From Billgrantia zhangzhouensis (GTDB lineage: Bacteria > Pseudomonadota > Gammaproteobacteria > Pseudomonadales > Halomonadaceae), in contig NZ_JABFTT010000006.1 in assembly GCF_021404465.1 (NCBI RefSeq), forward strand, positions 124,001 through 188,000: a stretch of 64,000 nucleotides of DNA. The letters are read 5' to 3'. A program made the translations under genes and the position numbers. How positions within the stretch are numbered: position 1 is the stretch's first letter; each line of letters begins with the position of its first letter. The notes under the pieces are model-generated. The model saw only the letters and a program-made list of their open reading frames with translations. It was not told where the DNA came from and ran no database searches. Below are positions 10,033 through 18,819 of this stretch, piece after piece.

Positions 10033-11061
10033 TCAGGAATTGAAATTGAGCATCCGCTCCAGCGGCTTGAGCGCGGCCCGACGCAGCTCGGCGTCGACGA
10101 AGATTTCGCCACTGCCTTCGCGCAAGGCGCCGGCCAGGTTGTCCAGCGCATTCATCGCCATCCACGGGCAGTGAGCGCAGCTCCTGCAGGTCGCGCCATT
10201 GCCGGCGGTGGGCGCCTCGAACAGGGTCTTCTCGGGCACCATCTGCTGCATCTTGAAGAAGATGCCACGGTCGGTGGCAACGATCAGCTTGTCGTGAGGC
10301 AGCTCCTTGGCCGCCTTGATCAACTGCGAGGTGGAGCCGGCCACGTCGGCCAGCGCCACCACCGAGGCCGGCGACTCCGGGTGCACCAACACGGCTGCCT
10401 CGGGATAGAGCCTTTTCAGGTCCTCGATTCCCTTGGCCTTGAACTCCTCGTGGACGATACAGGCACCGTCCCACAGCAGCATGTCGGCACCGGTCTTTTG
10501 CTGGATGTAGCTGCCCAGATGCTTGTCCGGCGCCCACAGGATCTTTTCGCCGCGGGCTTGCAGGTGCTCGATGACGTCCACCGCGATGGAAGAGGTCACC
10601 ACCCAGTCGGCGCGCGCCTTGACCGCCGCCGATGTGTTGGCATAGACCACCACGGTACGGTCGGGATGCTGATCGCAGAAGGCACTGAACTCCTCGGCCG
10701 GGCAGCCGATGTCGAGCGAACAGGTCGCCTCCAGCGTAGGCATCAGCACACGCTTCTCGGGCGACAGGATCTTGGCCGTCTCGCCCATGAAACGCACTCC
10801 GGCCACTACCAGGGTATCGGCATCGTGGCGTGCACCGAAGCGGGCCATTTCCAACGAGTCGGCCACGCAGCCACCAGTCTCCTCGGCCAGCTGCTGGATG
10901 GCATCGTCGGTGTAGTAATGGGCGACGAGCACCGCATTGTGCTGAACGAGCAGACGCTTGATCTCCTCGATGCGAGCCTCGTCTTCGGCGGGAATGCGGG
11001 TGGGGCAGTAGGCGCGGGCGAGATGCTCACGCACCTCGACGCGGGAAGTCATGATCGTCAT
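10033..11061 (-). CDS. nadA: Quinolinate synthase
   Basis: NadA is a 4Fe-4S enzyme that condenses iminoaspartate and dihydroxyacetone phosphate to quinolinate. The 342-residue protein has the three repeated domains with cluster cysteines in [28 protein letters not shown] and [44 protein letters not shown] is seen in short pieces near residue 50. A GTG at 11073 and an ATG at 11052 are alternative starts; the ribosome binding site is weak for all. No nadB lies nearby. Confidence 0.94.
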   Translation of the reverse strand: MTIMTSRVEVREHLARAYCPTRIPAEDEARIEEIKRLLVQHNAVLVAHYYTDDAIQQLAEETGGCVADSLEMARFGARHDADTLVVAGVRFMGETAKILSPEKRVLMPTLEATCSLDIGCPAEEFSAFCDQHPDRTVVVYANTSAAVKARADWVVTSSIAVDVIEHLQARGEKILWAPDKHLGSYIQQKTGADMLLWDGACIVHEEFKAKGIEDLKRLYPEAAVLVHPESPASVVALADVAGSTSQLIKAAKELPHDKLIVATDRGIFFKMQQMVPEKTLFEAPTAGNGATCRSCAHCPWMAMNALDNLAGALREGSGEIFVDAELRRAALKPLERMLNFNS

Positions 11062-11336
11062 CGTGTCTACCACTGTGACTGGCAGGGGCTCCCCCTGCGT
11101 GTACCGGGTATATCGCGAGTCGTACGCTCCGTACGGGCGATACGCCTTGGGCCGGCAGCGTCTCTCGCCACCGGGCCCGTCACGTCATCTTACACCAGAT
11201 TCCGCGGCGAAGTGACACTCCGCGGGACGCTCTGCCCTTGAGATGGAGCCATACCCGAGAAGTTCAACCCTCCCCGCCTGGAACGGACCGTGGGCGAATG
11301 CTATCTTGCCCAGCCTGCCAACAACGGAACGGACTC

Positions 11337-12464
11337 GTGCCGGTCAAACGTCGACTCCAGGAGCTCTCGCCCAGCCAGCGCACGATCCTGGATCTGCTGC
11401 GCAACCACGAGGGCTCATCCCGCGCCGAGCTGGCGGTGCTCGCCGGCCTCTCGCCCGCGGCCCTGACGCGCCAGATCAAGGAACTGCTGGATCTCGGCCT
11501 GGTCATGGAGGGCGCCCGGCGCTCCGGGCTGCGCGGCCAGCCCGCCCTGCCGCTCTCGCTGCGCCCCGAGGCGGCCTACTCCATCGGCCTGGCCTTCTCC
11601 CTGCATGAAATAGAGGTCGTCGGCATCGATTTCCGCGGCATTCGTGTCGCTCGGTTGAGCCGCCCGCTGCGCTGCCACGGCGCCACGGCGCTGACCCGGC
11701 AGTGCAGCGCCATGGTGCGCGAACTGGAGGGCATGCTGCCGCGGTGACCGGTGATCGGCGTCGGTATCGCCCTGCCCGGCTATTTCCGCCCCGGCAGGCC
11801 CATCGTCATGGAGACCTTCGACGCCCTGGTCGAGCTCGCCGGGGTCGACCTCGACATCTTTCTCTCCGCCTTCGAGCGCCCGACCTGGGTGGAGAACAAC
11901 TCCACCGCCGCCGCGCTGGCCGAGTACTACAGCCGCACCGATCACCGGGTACGCCACCTCGCCCTGGTCAACGTCGGCTATGGCTTCAGCGCCGGCTTCG
12001 TGATCGACGGCAAACTCTATCGCGGCCGCCACGGCAACGCCGGAGAGATCGGCCGCCTCTATCCCCGTGGCACGCCGCGCCCCTCGGCGCTGGACTTGGT
12101 CGAGACCCTCCGCGCGAGCGGCACGCGGATCGCGGGCGGGGCCGACATCGATGCCGCCCTGGAACGCGCCGATCCCCGCCTCGACGCCTGGATCGAACGC
12201 GCCGGCGACCAACTGCATCATGCCATCTCTCTGCTCGACTGCACGCTCGCACCCGACGAAATTGTCCTCGGCGGCCAGATTCCCGCTCCCCTCGCCGCCA
12301 GGCTCGGCGACGCGGTTTCCCATCTGCGCGCCCAGCAAGGTCGCGACACCCGCTTTCGCGTCTCGCCTCTCGGGCCTCTTGCCTCGGCGCTCGGCGCGGC
12401 CTTCCTGCCGATCTATCGCACCTCCTCTCCACGCCTGGGTCAGTCCCCCTCACCCCGCGGCTGA
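11337..12464 (+). pseudogene. ROK-family transcriptional regulator interrupted by an in-frame stop
   Basis: Two open stretches in the same frame (to 11747 and from 11748) together make one ROK regulator. The first has a MarR-like winged helix (LSPSQRTILDLLRNHEG, RAELAVLAGLSPAALTRQIK); the second has the ROK fold (VIGVGIALPGYF, NNSTAAALAEYY, NVGYGFSAGFVIDGKLYRG, HGNAGEIGRL). The only break is TGA at 11745-11747 after GMLPR, with no shift of frame. The proposed GTG start at 11337 follows GGAACGGA. It may be a nonsense mutation or a base-call error. It precedes a transporter operon and a palindrome it probably bound. Confidence 0.82.
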
Positions 12465-12494
12465 CGCCACCACGCCCGGCACTGTCATGGTGTC

Positions 12495-12519
12495 ATTAAA
12501 TTGACACCGTCAATTTAAT
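12495..12519. promoter_or_regulatory. Perfect palindrome, probable operator of the ROK regulator
   Basis: Two 11-base arms, ATTAAATTGAC and GTCAATTTAAT, flank the spacer ACC and form a perfect inverted repeat. It is strikingly AT-rich within GC-rich DNA, lies about 100 bases before tctC, and has the size and symmetry of operators bound by NagC/Mlc/XylR-type ROK dimers. Confidence 0.72.
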
Positions 12520-12616
12520 ATCATGCCCAGACGAACGGCGCCCCTGAGCGCTCCGTTGCCACGCGGCCCCGGCACCTGCACGGGCTGCGCCACTGCACAG
12601 AACCGGGAGAGGCGAT

Positions 12617-13597
12617 ATGCGTCCGAGCAAGACCCAAGCGACCCTGCTGGCGGCCACGCTGCTGGTGGCCGCACCCAACATGCCGGCCCTGGCCCAGGAC
12701 TGGCCCAACGAAGAACTGGTGATCAGCGTGATCGTGCCGCACGCCGCGGGCGGCGGCACCGACTCCGCCATACGGCCACTGGTCGAGGAGATGCGCCAGC
12801 ATCTGCCGGCGCGCCTGCAGGTGGCCAACATCGGCGGTGCCGGCAGCGCCCAGGGCACCGACGAGTTGCTGAGCCGGCCCGCCGACGGTTACTCCCTGCT
12901 CATTGCCGGCACCCACACCATCGGGGCCACCATGCAGGGTCTGACCGAGGGCTACCATGAACTCGAGCAGGTCGCCGCGCTCAACTGGGACGCCTTCATC
13001 GTCGCCGTGCTCGCCGACCGCCCCTACACCACCTTCGCCGAGTTGGTGGAAGCGGCCCAGGAGGAACCCGGCACCCTCTGCCTCGGCAACGCCGGCATGG
13101 GCGGCGCGACGGGGATCGCCTCGGTCGCCATCAACCTCGCTTTCGACCACGCCTTCAACGTCACACCCTTCGACGGCGGGCAAAATCTGCGCACGGACGT
13201 CCTCGGGGGGCGCTGCGAAGCGGGCATCTTCTCCCAGTCGGAACTGCTCTCCAATCTCGACGACTTCCAGCCGCTGGCTATCCTGACCGACGAGCGCAGC
13301 ACCCTGGAGGCATTCCGCGAGGTTCCCACACTGGCCGAGGCGGGTTTCGACAATCTCGAGGTGCCCGGCGGCTCCTTCCGCTCCATCGCCGTGCGCGCGG
13401 GCACGCCGGACGAAGCCAAGCAGGCGCTGGCCGAGGCGATCGGCGCGGCTTACGAATCCGACGCCTACCAGCGCTTCATGCAGGAGCAGGGCATCATCTC
13501 CACCTTCTCCGTGCTCGACGAGGCCCAGGCCTATTTCGACGAGTTGGTGGCGGGCTACGAGCCGGTCGTGCGTGAAGCCGGCCTCTATCGCGAGTGA
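12617..13597 (+). CDS. tctC: Tripartite tricarboxylate transporter substrate-binding protein (TctC family)
   Basis: This is the periplasmic receptor of a TTT transporter, which binds a carboxylate-type ligand and delivers it to TctAB. The 326-residue protein has a Sec signal cleaved near PALAQDW, then the family blocks VIVPHAAGGGTDSAIRPL, NIGGAGSAQGTDEL, GNAGMGGATGIASVA and DGGQNLRTDVLGGRCEAG. GAGAGG precedes the ATG. The ligand cannot be read from the sequence. It is the first gene of the operon and overlaps tctB. Confidence 0.9.
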   Translation: MRPSKTQATLLAATLLVAAPNMPALAQDWPNEELVISVIVPHAAGGGTDSAIRPLVEEMRQHLPARLQVANIGGAGSAQGTDELLSRPADGYSLLIAGTHTIGATMQGLTEGYHELEQVAALNWDAFIVAVLADRPYTTFAELVEAAQEEPGTLCLGNAGMGGATGIASVAINLAFDHAFNVTPFDGGQNLRTDVLGGRCEAGIFSQSELLSNLDDFQPLAILTDERSTLEAFREVPTLAEAGFDNLEVPGGSFRSIAVRAGTPDEAKQALAEAIGAAYESDAYQRFMQEQGIISTFSVLDEAQAYFDELVAGYEPVVREAGLYRE

Positions 13598-14337
13598 TGG
13601 CGATGCCTGTTCGGCCTCCCCTTGCGCTGGCGCTCCCCCTTTCCCTGTTCCTGTTCGCGCTGGGTTACATCGCCTTCACCCTGAGCCTCGATGTGGAGCG
13701 CATGATCGGCGATGACGCGGGTTACGATCCGGGCAGCCGGATCGTGCCGCTCACGGTGGCCCTGATCCTGGCCGTCACCATGCTGTGGGAGGCACTCAAG
13801 GCACGCCATGGGGCGACGGCTTCGGCGGAGCACGGCGGCGAGGCGGGAGTGGAGCCGGCACCGAGACTGTTGGCACTCCATGTCGCCCTGGCGGTCGCCT
13901 TCGTCGTACTGTTTCGGCCCCTGGGCTTCATTCTCGCCTCCACCCTGCTGCTCTATGGCCTGACCCTGCTCAACCTGCGCCACGTGACGCATCGCATCGG
14001 CATGCTCGGCGGCCTCGCCGGGCTGGCCGGGCTGGCCGTCGCCCTGGCCTATGCCACCGCCCTCTACTCACTGGCGCGCGGGACGATCCGCGCCGGCTTC
14101 TGGCTGGCCCGGGAGCATGGCGCGACCCTGGCCCGGGAGCCCAACGCCCAGGCATTGTGTGTCGCCCTCGCGCTCGCCCTGGCCATGCTCCTGGCCGGGC
14201 AGGCGCTGCGCCGGCTGATCGCCGACCCACAGCGGCGCCTGCTGATCCAGGTGTCGGTCGGCGCGACCATGGCCGTCTATGTCGTCTTCCGTCTGCTGTT
14301 CCTCGTCCAACTGCCCGCCGGCCTGCTGAGCTGGTGA
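13597..14337 (+). CDS. tctB: Tripartite tricarboxylate transporter small membrane subunit (TctB family)
   Basis: TctB is the small membrane subunit partnering TctA. The 246-residue protein has hydrophobic segments at about residues 8-25, 45-60, 90-150, 190-205 and 220-245. Most TctB proteins are about 150-170 residues with four segments, so this one carries roughly 80 extra residues at the C-terminus with two more membrane helices. Its ATG overlaps the tctC stop (TGATG); a GTG one codon earlier is also possible. Confidence 0.82.
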   Translation: MAMPVRPPLALALPLSLFLFALGYIAFTLSLDVERMIGDDAGYDPGSRIVPLTVALILAVTMLWEALKARHGATASAEHGGEAGVEPAPRLLALHVALAVAFVVLFRPLGFILASTLLLYGLTLLNLRHVTHRIGMLGGLAGLAGLAVALAYATALYSLARGTIRAGFWLAREHGATLAREPNAQALCVALALALAMLLAGQALRRLIADPQRRLLIQVSVGATMAVYVVFRLLFLVQLPAGLLSW

Positions 14338-14367
14338 TGGCGGGCCCCCATCCTCAAAGGTATTTCC

Positions 14368-15897
14368 ATGCATGATTTGGCCGCCGGGTTGCAGCTCATA
14401 CTGAGCATCGAGACCCTGCTGTGGATCGCCGCCGGCTCCATCCTCGGCATCGTGCTGGGCGCCCTGCCCGGGCTCTCCGCCACCATGGGCGTCGCGCTGA
14501 TGCTGCCGGTCAGCTTCCACCTGCCCACCGCCACCGGTGTGGCAATGCTGCTCGCGGTCTACGCCGGCGCCGTGGCCGGCGCCTCCATACCGGCGATCCT
14601 GCTCGGCACCCCGGGCAACCCCAACGCCATCGCCACCATCGCCGACGGCTTGAAGATGGCCAAGCAGGGCCGCGCCGGACTGGCGCTAGGCAGCGCGGCC
14701 CTGGCCTCGCTGATCGGCGGCCTGTTCAGCCTCATCGTGCTGATGAGCTTCGCTCCGTTACTGGCGCGGGCGACCTTGCTGTTCGGGCCGGTGGAGAAGT
14801 TCGGCCTGGCCCTGCTTGGCCTAACGCTCATCGCCTCCATCTCCGGCGGTCAGGTCGTGCGCGGCATGGCCATGGCGGCCTTCGGCATCCTCCTGGCCCT
14901 GCTTGGTTCCGACCCTTATACCAACGCGCCGCGCATGCCCTTCCCCGAGATCTTCGCACGCACGCCCCTGCACAACGGCATCGAACTCATTCCCGCCCTG
15001 ATCGGCCTGTTCGGCGTCTCCCAGGCCTTGGTCGATCTCGAACGCCTCAAGGCCCCCAGGCCGGCGGTCCCCGCCCTGCGCCTGCGCAACCTGTTTCCTT
15101 CCGCCGCGCGGCTGAAGCGGATGTGGCGCGTCCTGCTCGAATCGAGTGGCATCGGTACCCTCGTCGGCATGCTGCCCGGCGCGGGCGCCAGCATTGCCGT
15201 GTTCCTCGCCTACGACAGGGCCCGGGCGCTGACCCACACGCCGGACTCGGGCCTGGAAAGCACCGGTAGCGGCAGCGTCGAGGGCGTCATGGCACCGGAA
15301 TCGGCCAACAATGCGGTGACCGGCGGCGCCATGGTCCCCGTTCTCACCCTGGGCATCCCTGGCGACGCGGCCACCGCCGTGGTACTGGGCGCGCTGATGA
15401 TCCAGGGGGTGGTGCCGGGCAATGAGCTGTTCATGCACAACATGCCACTGGTCTACGCCATCTTCATCGGCATGGCCTTCGCCCTGGTCGCCATGTTCGC
15501 CTTCCAGCTCATCGGCGTGAGGCTGTTCCCGCACATTCTGCGCGTGCCACTCTCCTTGCTGATCCCCCTGGTACTGCTACTCTCCCTCGTCGGCACCTTC
15601 GCGGTGGACGGCCAAGCCGTGACCAAGGCCACCTACAACATGGGCGTCGCCCTGGCGATGGGCCTGATCGGCTACGCGATCAAGAAAGCCGGCTATCCCC
15701 TCGTGCCCCTGGTGCTGGGTCTGATCCTCGGCGCCATGCTCGAGGATAACTATCGCCTGGCCGTCAAGCTGGCGCGGGGCGACCAGTGGGTCTTCTTCCA
15801 GAGCCCGATTCTGCTCGGCATGCTCGCCCTCATCGCCCTAATCCTGTTCCTGCCACGGCTCAAGCGGGCCGGCATCCTCCGTGGAGCCCGCCCATGA
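14368..15897 (+). CDS. tctA: Tripartite tricarboxylate transporter large permease (TctA family)
   Basis: TctA is the large permease, about 11-12 membrane helices, that moves the substrate with an ion gradient. The 509-residue product has the family's two signature repeats: LGALPGLSATMGVALMLP near residue 35 and GMLPGAGASIAVFLAYD near residue 270, plus LLGTPGNPNAIATIADG and TLGIPGDAATAVVLGALM. The length is normal. Its stop overlaps the start of the EEP-fold gene by four bases, which ties that enzyme to the transporter operon. Confidence 0.95.
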   Translation: MHDLAAGLQLILSIETLLWIAAGSILGIVLGALPGLSATMGVALMLPVSFHLPTATGVAMLLAVYAGAVAGASIPAILLGTPGNPNAIATIADGLKMAKQGRAGLALGSAALASLIGGLFSLIVLMSFAPLLARATLLFGPVEKFGLALLGLTLIASISGGQVVRGMAMAAFGILLALLGSDPYTNAPRMPFPEIFARTPLHNGIELIPALIGLFGVSQALVDLERLKAPRPAVPALRLRNLFPSAARLKRMWRVLLESSGIGTLVGMLPGAGASIAVFLAYDRARALTHTPDSGLESTGSGSVEGVMAPESANNAVTGGAMVPVLTLGIPGDAATAVVLGALMIQGVVPGNELFMHNMPLVYAIFIGMAFALVAMFAFQLIGVRLFPHILRVPLSLLIPLVLLLSLVGTFAVDGQAVTKATYNMGVALAMGLIGYAIKKAGYPLVPLVLGLILGAMLEDNYRLAVKLARGDQWVFFQSPILLGMLALIALILFLPRLKRAGILRGARP

Positions 15898-16892
15898 GCG
15901 CCACTCGTCCGGTCACCTCCCTCACTCCCGTTGCCCCCAAGCGGCGGCGCGCCATGTTGGCCGCCGCCGGCAACAGCGCCGAACATGCCCATCTGCATGC
16001 GCAAGTCGCGGCGTTCGGCGAGGTCGCCCTGGCGGGCTTTCCCGAGCGCCCCCTGCCACCGGGCCCGCTGCGGGTCGCCGCCTGGAACGTGCAGCAGTGC
16101 CACTTTCCCCTGCGCAGCGGCAGACTGCTCGCCGCCCATGGCTTCGACATCGTGCTATTGAGCGAACTCGACGTGGGCATGCGCCGTACCGGCCAGCACG
16201 ACTCGATTCGCCTGCTGGCCGAAGCCCAGCGCCATGGTCACGCCTTCGGGCTTGAATTTCTCGAACTGACCGCCCCCGCCAGCCCCTTCCACCCGACGCG
16301 GAGCGTCGAGGCCAACCTGCACGGTTTCCATGGCAACGGCCTCACCGCAGCGGCACAGCCCTCCGCCGTCGGCTTGATCCATCTCCCCAGCGAGGCGGAC
16401 TGGTTCAGCGCACCGCGCCGCGGCCAGCACCGCCTGGGCGGACGCATGGCGCTAGCGGCACGCTTCGCGCGAGCGGGCGGCAGCATCGTCGTGGTTTCGG
16501 TGCACCTCGAGAGCGACACCGGCCCGGCGGGGCGGGGGCGTCAGATGGCCCATCTGCTCGAGGCCGTCGATGCCTTCGCCGCTGGCGACCCCGTGCTGAT
16601 CGGCGGCGACTTCAATGCCGGCGCCCGCCATCCCCACCGAGATCATCGCGACGAGCCGCTGTTCGATATCGCCCGCGACCACGGTTATGCCTGGGAAGAC
16701 TTCAATCTGTCCGCGCCGACCTCACGCCACAGCCTCGTACCCAACGCTGCCCAGCAGGCCGACGCTCATTACGACTGGTTCTTCGCCCGGGGGCTGGTCG
16801 GCACGGCCCCTCGCATCGTGCCGGCTCTCGACGGTGACACGCCCCTCTCCGACCATGAACTCATCGCCGTCACCATCGAACCGGCGGCCTGA
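15894..16892 (+). CDS. Endonuclease/exonuclease/phosphatase (EEP) fold hydrolase
   Basis: The 332-residue protein has the EEP-fold metal site in order: RVAAWNVQQCHFP near residue 61 (Asn), LLSELDVGMRRTG (Glu), VVSVHLESDTGPAGRGRQM, VLIGGDFNAGARHPH (Asp and Asn) and the C-terminal LSDHELIAVTIE (Asp-His). No signal peptide is visible. It overlaps the tctA stop (ATGA), so it is probably made together with the transporter. EEP enzymes cleave phosphoester bonds in nucleic acids, lipids or small molecules, and the target here is unknown. Confidence 0.85.
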   Translation: MSATRPVTSLTPVAPKRRRAMLAAAGNSAEHAHLHAQVAAFGEVALAGFPERPLPPGPLRVAAWNVQQCHFPLRSGRLLAAHGFDIVLLSELDVGMRRTGQHDSIRLLAEAQRHGHAFGLEFLELTAPASPFHPTRSVEANLHGFHGNGLTAAAQPSAVGLIHLPSEADWFSAPRRGQHRLGGRMALAARFARAGGSIVVVSVHLESDTGPAGRGRQMAHLLEAVDAFAAGDPVLIGGDFNAGARHPHRDHRDEPLFDIARDHGYAWEDFNLSAPTSRHSLVPNAAQQADAHYDWFFARGLVGTAPRIVPALDGDTPLSDHELIAVTIEPAA

Positions 16893-16947
16893 AGCCAGGC
16901 CACGGAGCGAGGCAGCCCCCAGGTAACGCAACGCGAGACGCTTCGAG

Positions 16948-17652
16948 ATGCCACGAGACCCTCAAGAGATGCTGCCGGTAGCGGCCGCCACCCGCGCCAA
17001 GTTCTTCGCCGACGGCCGCGCACGGCCCTATCCCGGCAACACCATCGTCACGCACCTGGCCCCCCACGGGGCCGACTTCGCCGCCCTGGTTGAACTGTCG
17101 CGGGAGCTACGCACCGCCCCTGGCACTCGGGCCCACACCTTCCTGCCCTGCGACAGCTTCCACATGACGCTCTTTCGCGGTGTCAACGACCGGTTGCGCG
17201 ATCCCCGGGAATGGCCGGAGGACATCGACCTCGACACCCCCCTGGACAGCGTGACGGACATCTTTCTGCAACGCCTGGCCGGGGTCCGGCTACCGGAACG
17301 CTTCCCCATGCGCCCCTGCGCACTGACGCTCAATGCCAGCGGTGAGATCCAACTGATCCTGCGCGGGAAGGACGCGGCCACCGAACGGGCCCTCGCCACG
17401 GCGCGCCATACCCTGCACCACCGTCTGCGTCATCGGCGCAGCGGAGACGACGCCTACCGTTTCCATATCACGCTCGCCTATCGTACTCGCGCGCTCAGCG
17501 TGGCCAGCCATGCCGAACTGGAACGCCATCTCGTAGAGCGTTACCGGCGCTTCGCATCGAGCTGCACCACACTCACCCTGCATACCCCGACTCTATGCCG
17601 CTATCGGGATATGCTGGCCTTCGCTGGCGTCGCGCCGCTCACCGGCGCGTAA
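16948..17652 (+). CDS. DUF1868-like protein with two HxT motifs (2H phosphoesterase type)
   Basis: This 234-residue protein has two H-x-T motifs, SFHMTLFRG near residue 70 and YRFHITLAYR near residue 172, the hallmark of 2H phosphoesterases. The N-terminal PYPGNTIVTHL and the later PERFPMRPCALTLNASG match DUF1868-type members from memory. 2H enzymes commonly open 2',3'-cyclic or other cyclic phosphodiesters. It follows the EEP hydrolase by 55 bases in the transporter operon, so the two may act in sequence. Confidence 0.78.
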   Translation: MPRDPQEMLPVAAATRAKFFADGRARPYPGNTIVTHLAPHGADFAALVELSRELRTAPGTRAHTFLPCDSFHMTLFRGVNDRLRDPREWPEDIDLDTPLDSVTDIFLQRLAGVRLPERFPMRPCALTLNASGEIQLILRGKDAATERALATARHTLHHRLRHRRSGDDAYRFHITLAYRTRALSVASHAELERHLVERYRRFASSCTTLTLHTPTLCRYRDMLAFAGVAPLTGA

Positions 17653-17659
17653 AACGGAC

Positions 17660-17691
17660 ACGCCCCCGCCTCGCAAGCGAGACGGGGGCGT
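17660..17691 (-). terminator. Terminator of the tRNA-Lys transcript
   Basis: A long hairpin (outer arms ACGCCCCCG / CGGGGGCGT, inner arms CTCGC / GCGAG) is followed on the minus strand by GTCCGTTTT, fitting an intrinsic terminator after the tRNA genes. It may also stop the convergent plus-strand operon. Confidence 0.7.
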
Positions 17692-17699
17692 CGGCAATC

Positions 17700-17775
17700 T
17701 GGTGGGTCGTGTAGGATTCGAACCTACGACCAATTGGTTAAAAGCCAACTGCTCTACCAACTGAGCTAACGACCC
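17700..17775 (-). tRNA. tRNA-Lys (UUU), distal copy
   Basis: The minus strand gives a full 76-base cloverleaf with encoded CCA: acceptor GGGTCGT / ACGACCC, D-loop TAGCTCAGTTGGTAGAGC, anticodon loop CTTTTAA with anticodon TTT, and T-arm GGTTCGAATCC. It is identical to the copy at 17807, 31 bases upstream in the same transcript. Confidence 0.98.
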
Positions 17776-17806
17776 AGCACTTGTAGCAAGCTTCCAGGCC
17801 CGGAAG

Positions 17807-17882
17807 TGGTGGGTCGTGTAGGATTCGAACCTACGACCAATTGGTTAAAAGCCAACTGCTCTACCAACTGAGCTAACGACCC
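17807..17882 (-). tRNA. tRNA-Lys (UUU), promoter-proximal copy
   Basis: This 76-base tRNA gene with encoded CCA is identical to the one at 17700. Anticodon TTT reads AAA and AAG. A good promoter lies 17 bases upstream. The tandem pair is a recent or conserved duplication of about 107 bases. Confidence 0.98.
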
Positions 17883-17898
17883 TTCCGAACGGGTGCAG

Positions 17899-17927
17899 AT
17901 ATTACTGATCACACCCTTGGCTGGCAA
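17899..17927 (-). promoter_or_regulatory. Sigma70 promoter of the tRNA-Lys pair
   Basis: On the minus strand TTGCCA and TAATAT are separated by exactly 17 bases and followed by a GC-rich discriminator (CTGCACCCG), the usual layout of stringently controlled stable RNA promoters. Confidence 0.7.
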
Positions 17928-17961
17928 GGACTTTTTTTGACTTTCGTCCTGCCTGCGTTCG

Positions 17962-18819
17962 CTATCTGCCCTTGGGGCTCCTGGGCTTACGCATCGCCTG
18001 CACCGGGCGGCGCTTGTGCTTGTCACGGCTCCAGCGGTTCTTCTCGTCCGGCGTCAGCTCGGGCACCTTGCGTGGCGCCAGGCCGGCCGCCAGGGCCAGG
18101 TCGTCGATTTCGTCCTGGGAGAGTTCCACCCACTCACCGGCCTTGGCCCGCTTGTCGAGGAAGATATTGCCATAGCGTACCCGCTTCAGGCGGCTGACCG
18201 TCAGCCCCTGGGACTCCCATAGGCGGCGAACCTCGCGGTTGCGCCCTTCCATGATCACCACGTGAAACCAGGTGTTGATGCCCTCGCCGCCGAATTCCTG
18301 CACGTCGGTGAAGCGCGCCGGCCCGTCCTCGAGCATGACGCCCTCGACCATGGCCACCACGTGCTCCTTGCGCACTTCTCCCATCACCCTCACGGCGTAC
18401 TCGCGCTCGATCTGGGTGGAAGGATGCATCAGCCGGTTGGCCAGCTCGCCGTCGGTGGTGAACAGCAGCAGACCGCTGGTATTGATGTCCAGGCGGCCAA
18501 TGGCGATCCAACGCTCGCCCTTCAGGCGCGGCAGGCGTTCGAACACGGTTCGCCGGCCTTCCGGATCCTTGCGCGTGCACAACTCGCCTTCCGGTTTGTT
18601 GTACATGATCACCCGGCGCGGCGTTTCCTCGGCCCCACGCAGGGTCACCGGGCGGTCGTCGAAGGCGACCCGGTCGCGCATCTCGATGCGGTCGCCGAGG
18701 GAGGCAACCTTGCCGTTGACCTTGACGCGCCCGGCCTCGATGGCCGCTTCCATCTCGCGGCGCGAGCCCAGGCCGGCGCGGGCCAGGACCTTCTGCAGTT
18801 TTTCGGTGTTGCTGGTCAT
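17962..18819 (-). CDS. rluB: 23S rRNA pseudouridine(2605) synthase RluB
   Basis: RluB converts U2605 of 23S rRNA to pseudouridine. The 285-residue protein has an N-terminal S4 RNA-binding domain ([33 protein letters not shown]) and the RsuA-type catalytic domain with the aspartate in [22 protein letters not shown]. The C-terminus is a basic tail ([15 protein letters not shown]). Its ATG overlaps the scpB stop by four bases, placing it last in the scpA-scpB-rluB operon. Confidence 0.95.
   Translation of the reverse strand: MTSNTEKLQKVLARAGLGSRREMEAAIEAGRVKVNGKVASLGDRIEMRDRVAFDDRPVTLRGAEETPRRVIMYNKPEGELCTRKDPEGRRTVFERLPRLKGERWIAIGRLDINTSGLLLFTTDGELANRLMHPSTQIEREYAVRVMGEVRKEHVVAMVEGVMLEDGPARFTDVQEFGGEGINTWFHVVIMEGRNREVRRLWESQGLTVSRLKRVRYGNIFLDKRAKAGEWVELSQDEIDDLALAAGLAPRKVPELTPDEKNRWSRDKHKRRPVQAMRKPRSPKGR

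Noticed and set aside
11745..11750. Selenocysteine or programmed read-through at the ROK TGA
   Set aside because: There is no SECIS-like hairpin that I can see after the codon, and ROK regulators have no selenocysteine. Mutation or error is simpler.
17766..18026. Minus-strand ORF containing SLAQLVEQLAFNQLVVGSNPT
   Set aside because: This is the translation of a tRNA-Lys gene, a well-known false protein in annotations. It overlaps the tRNA and its promoter.
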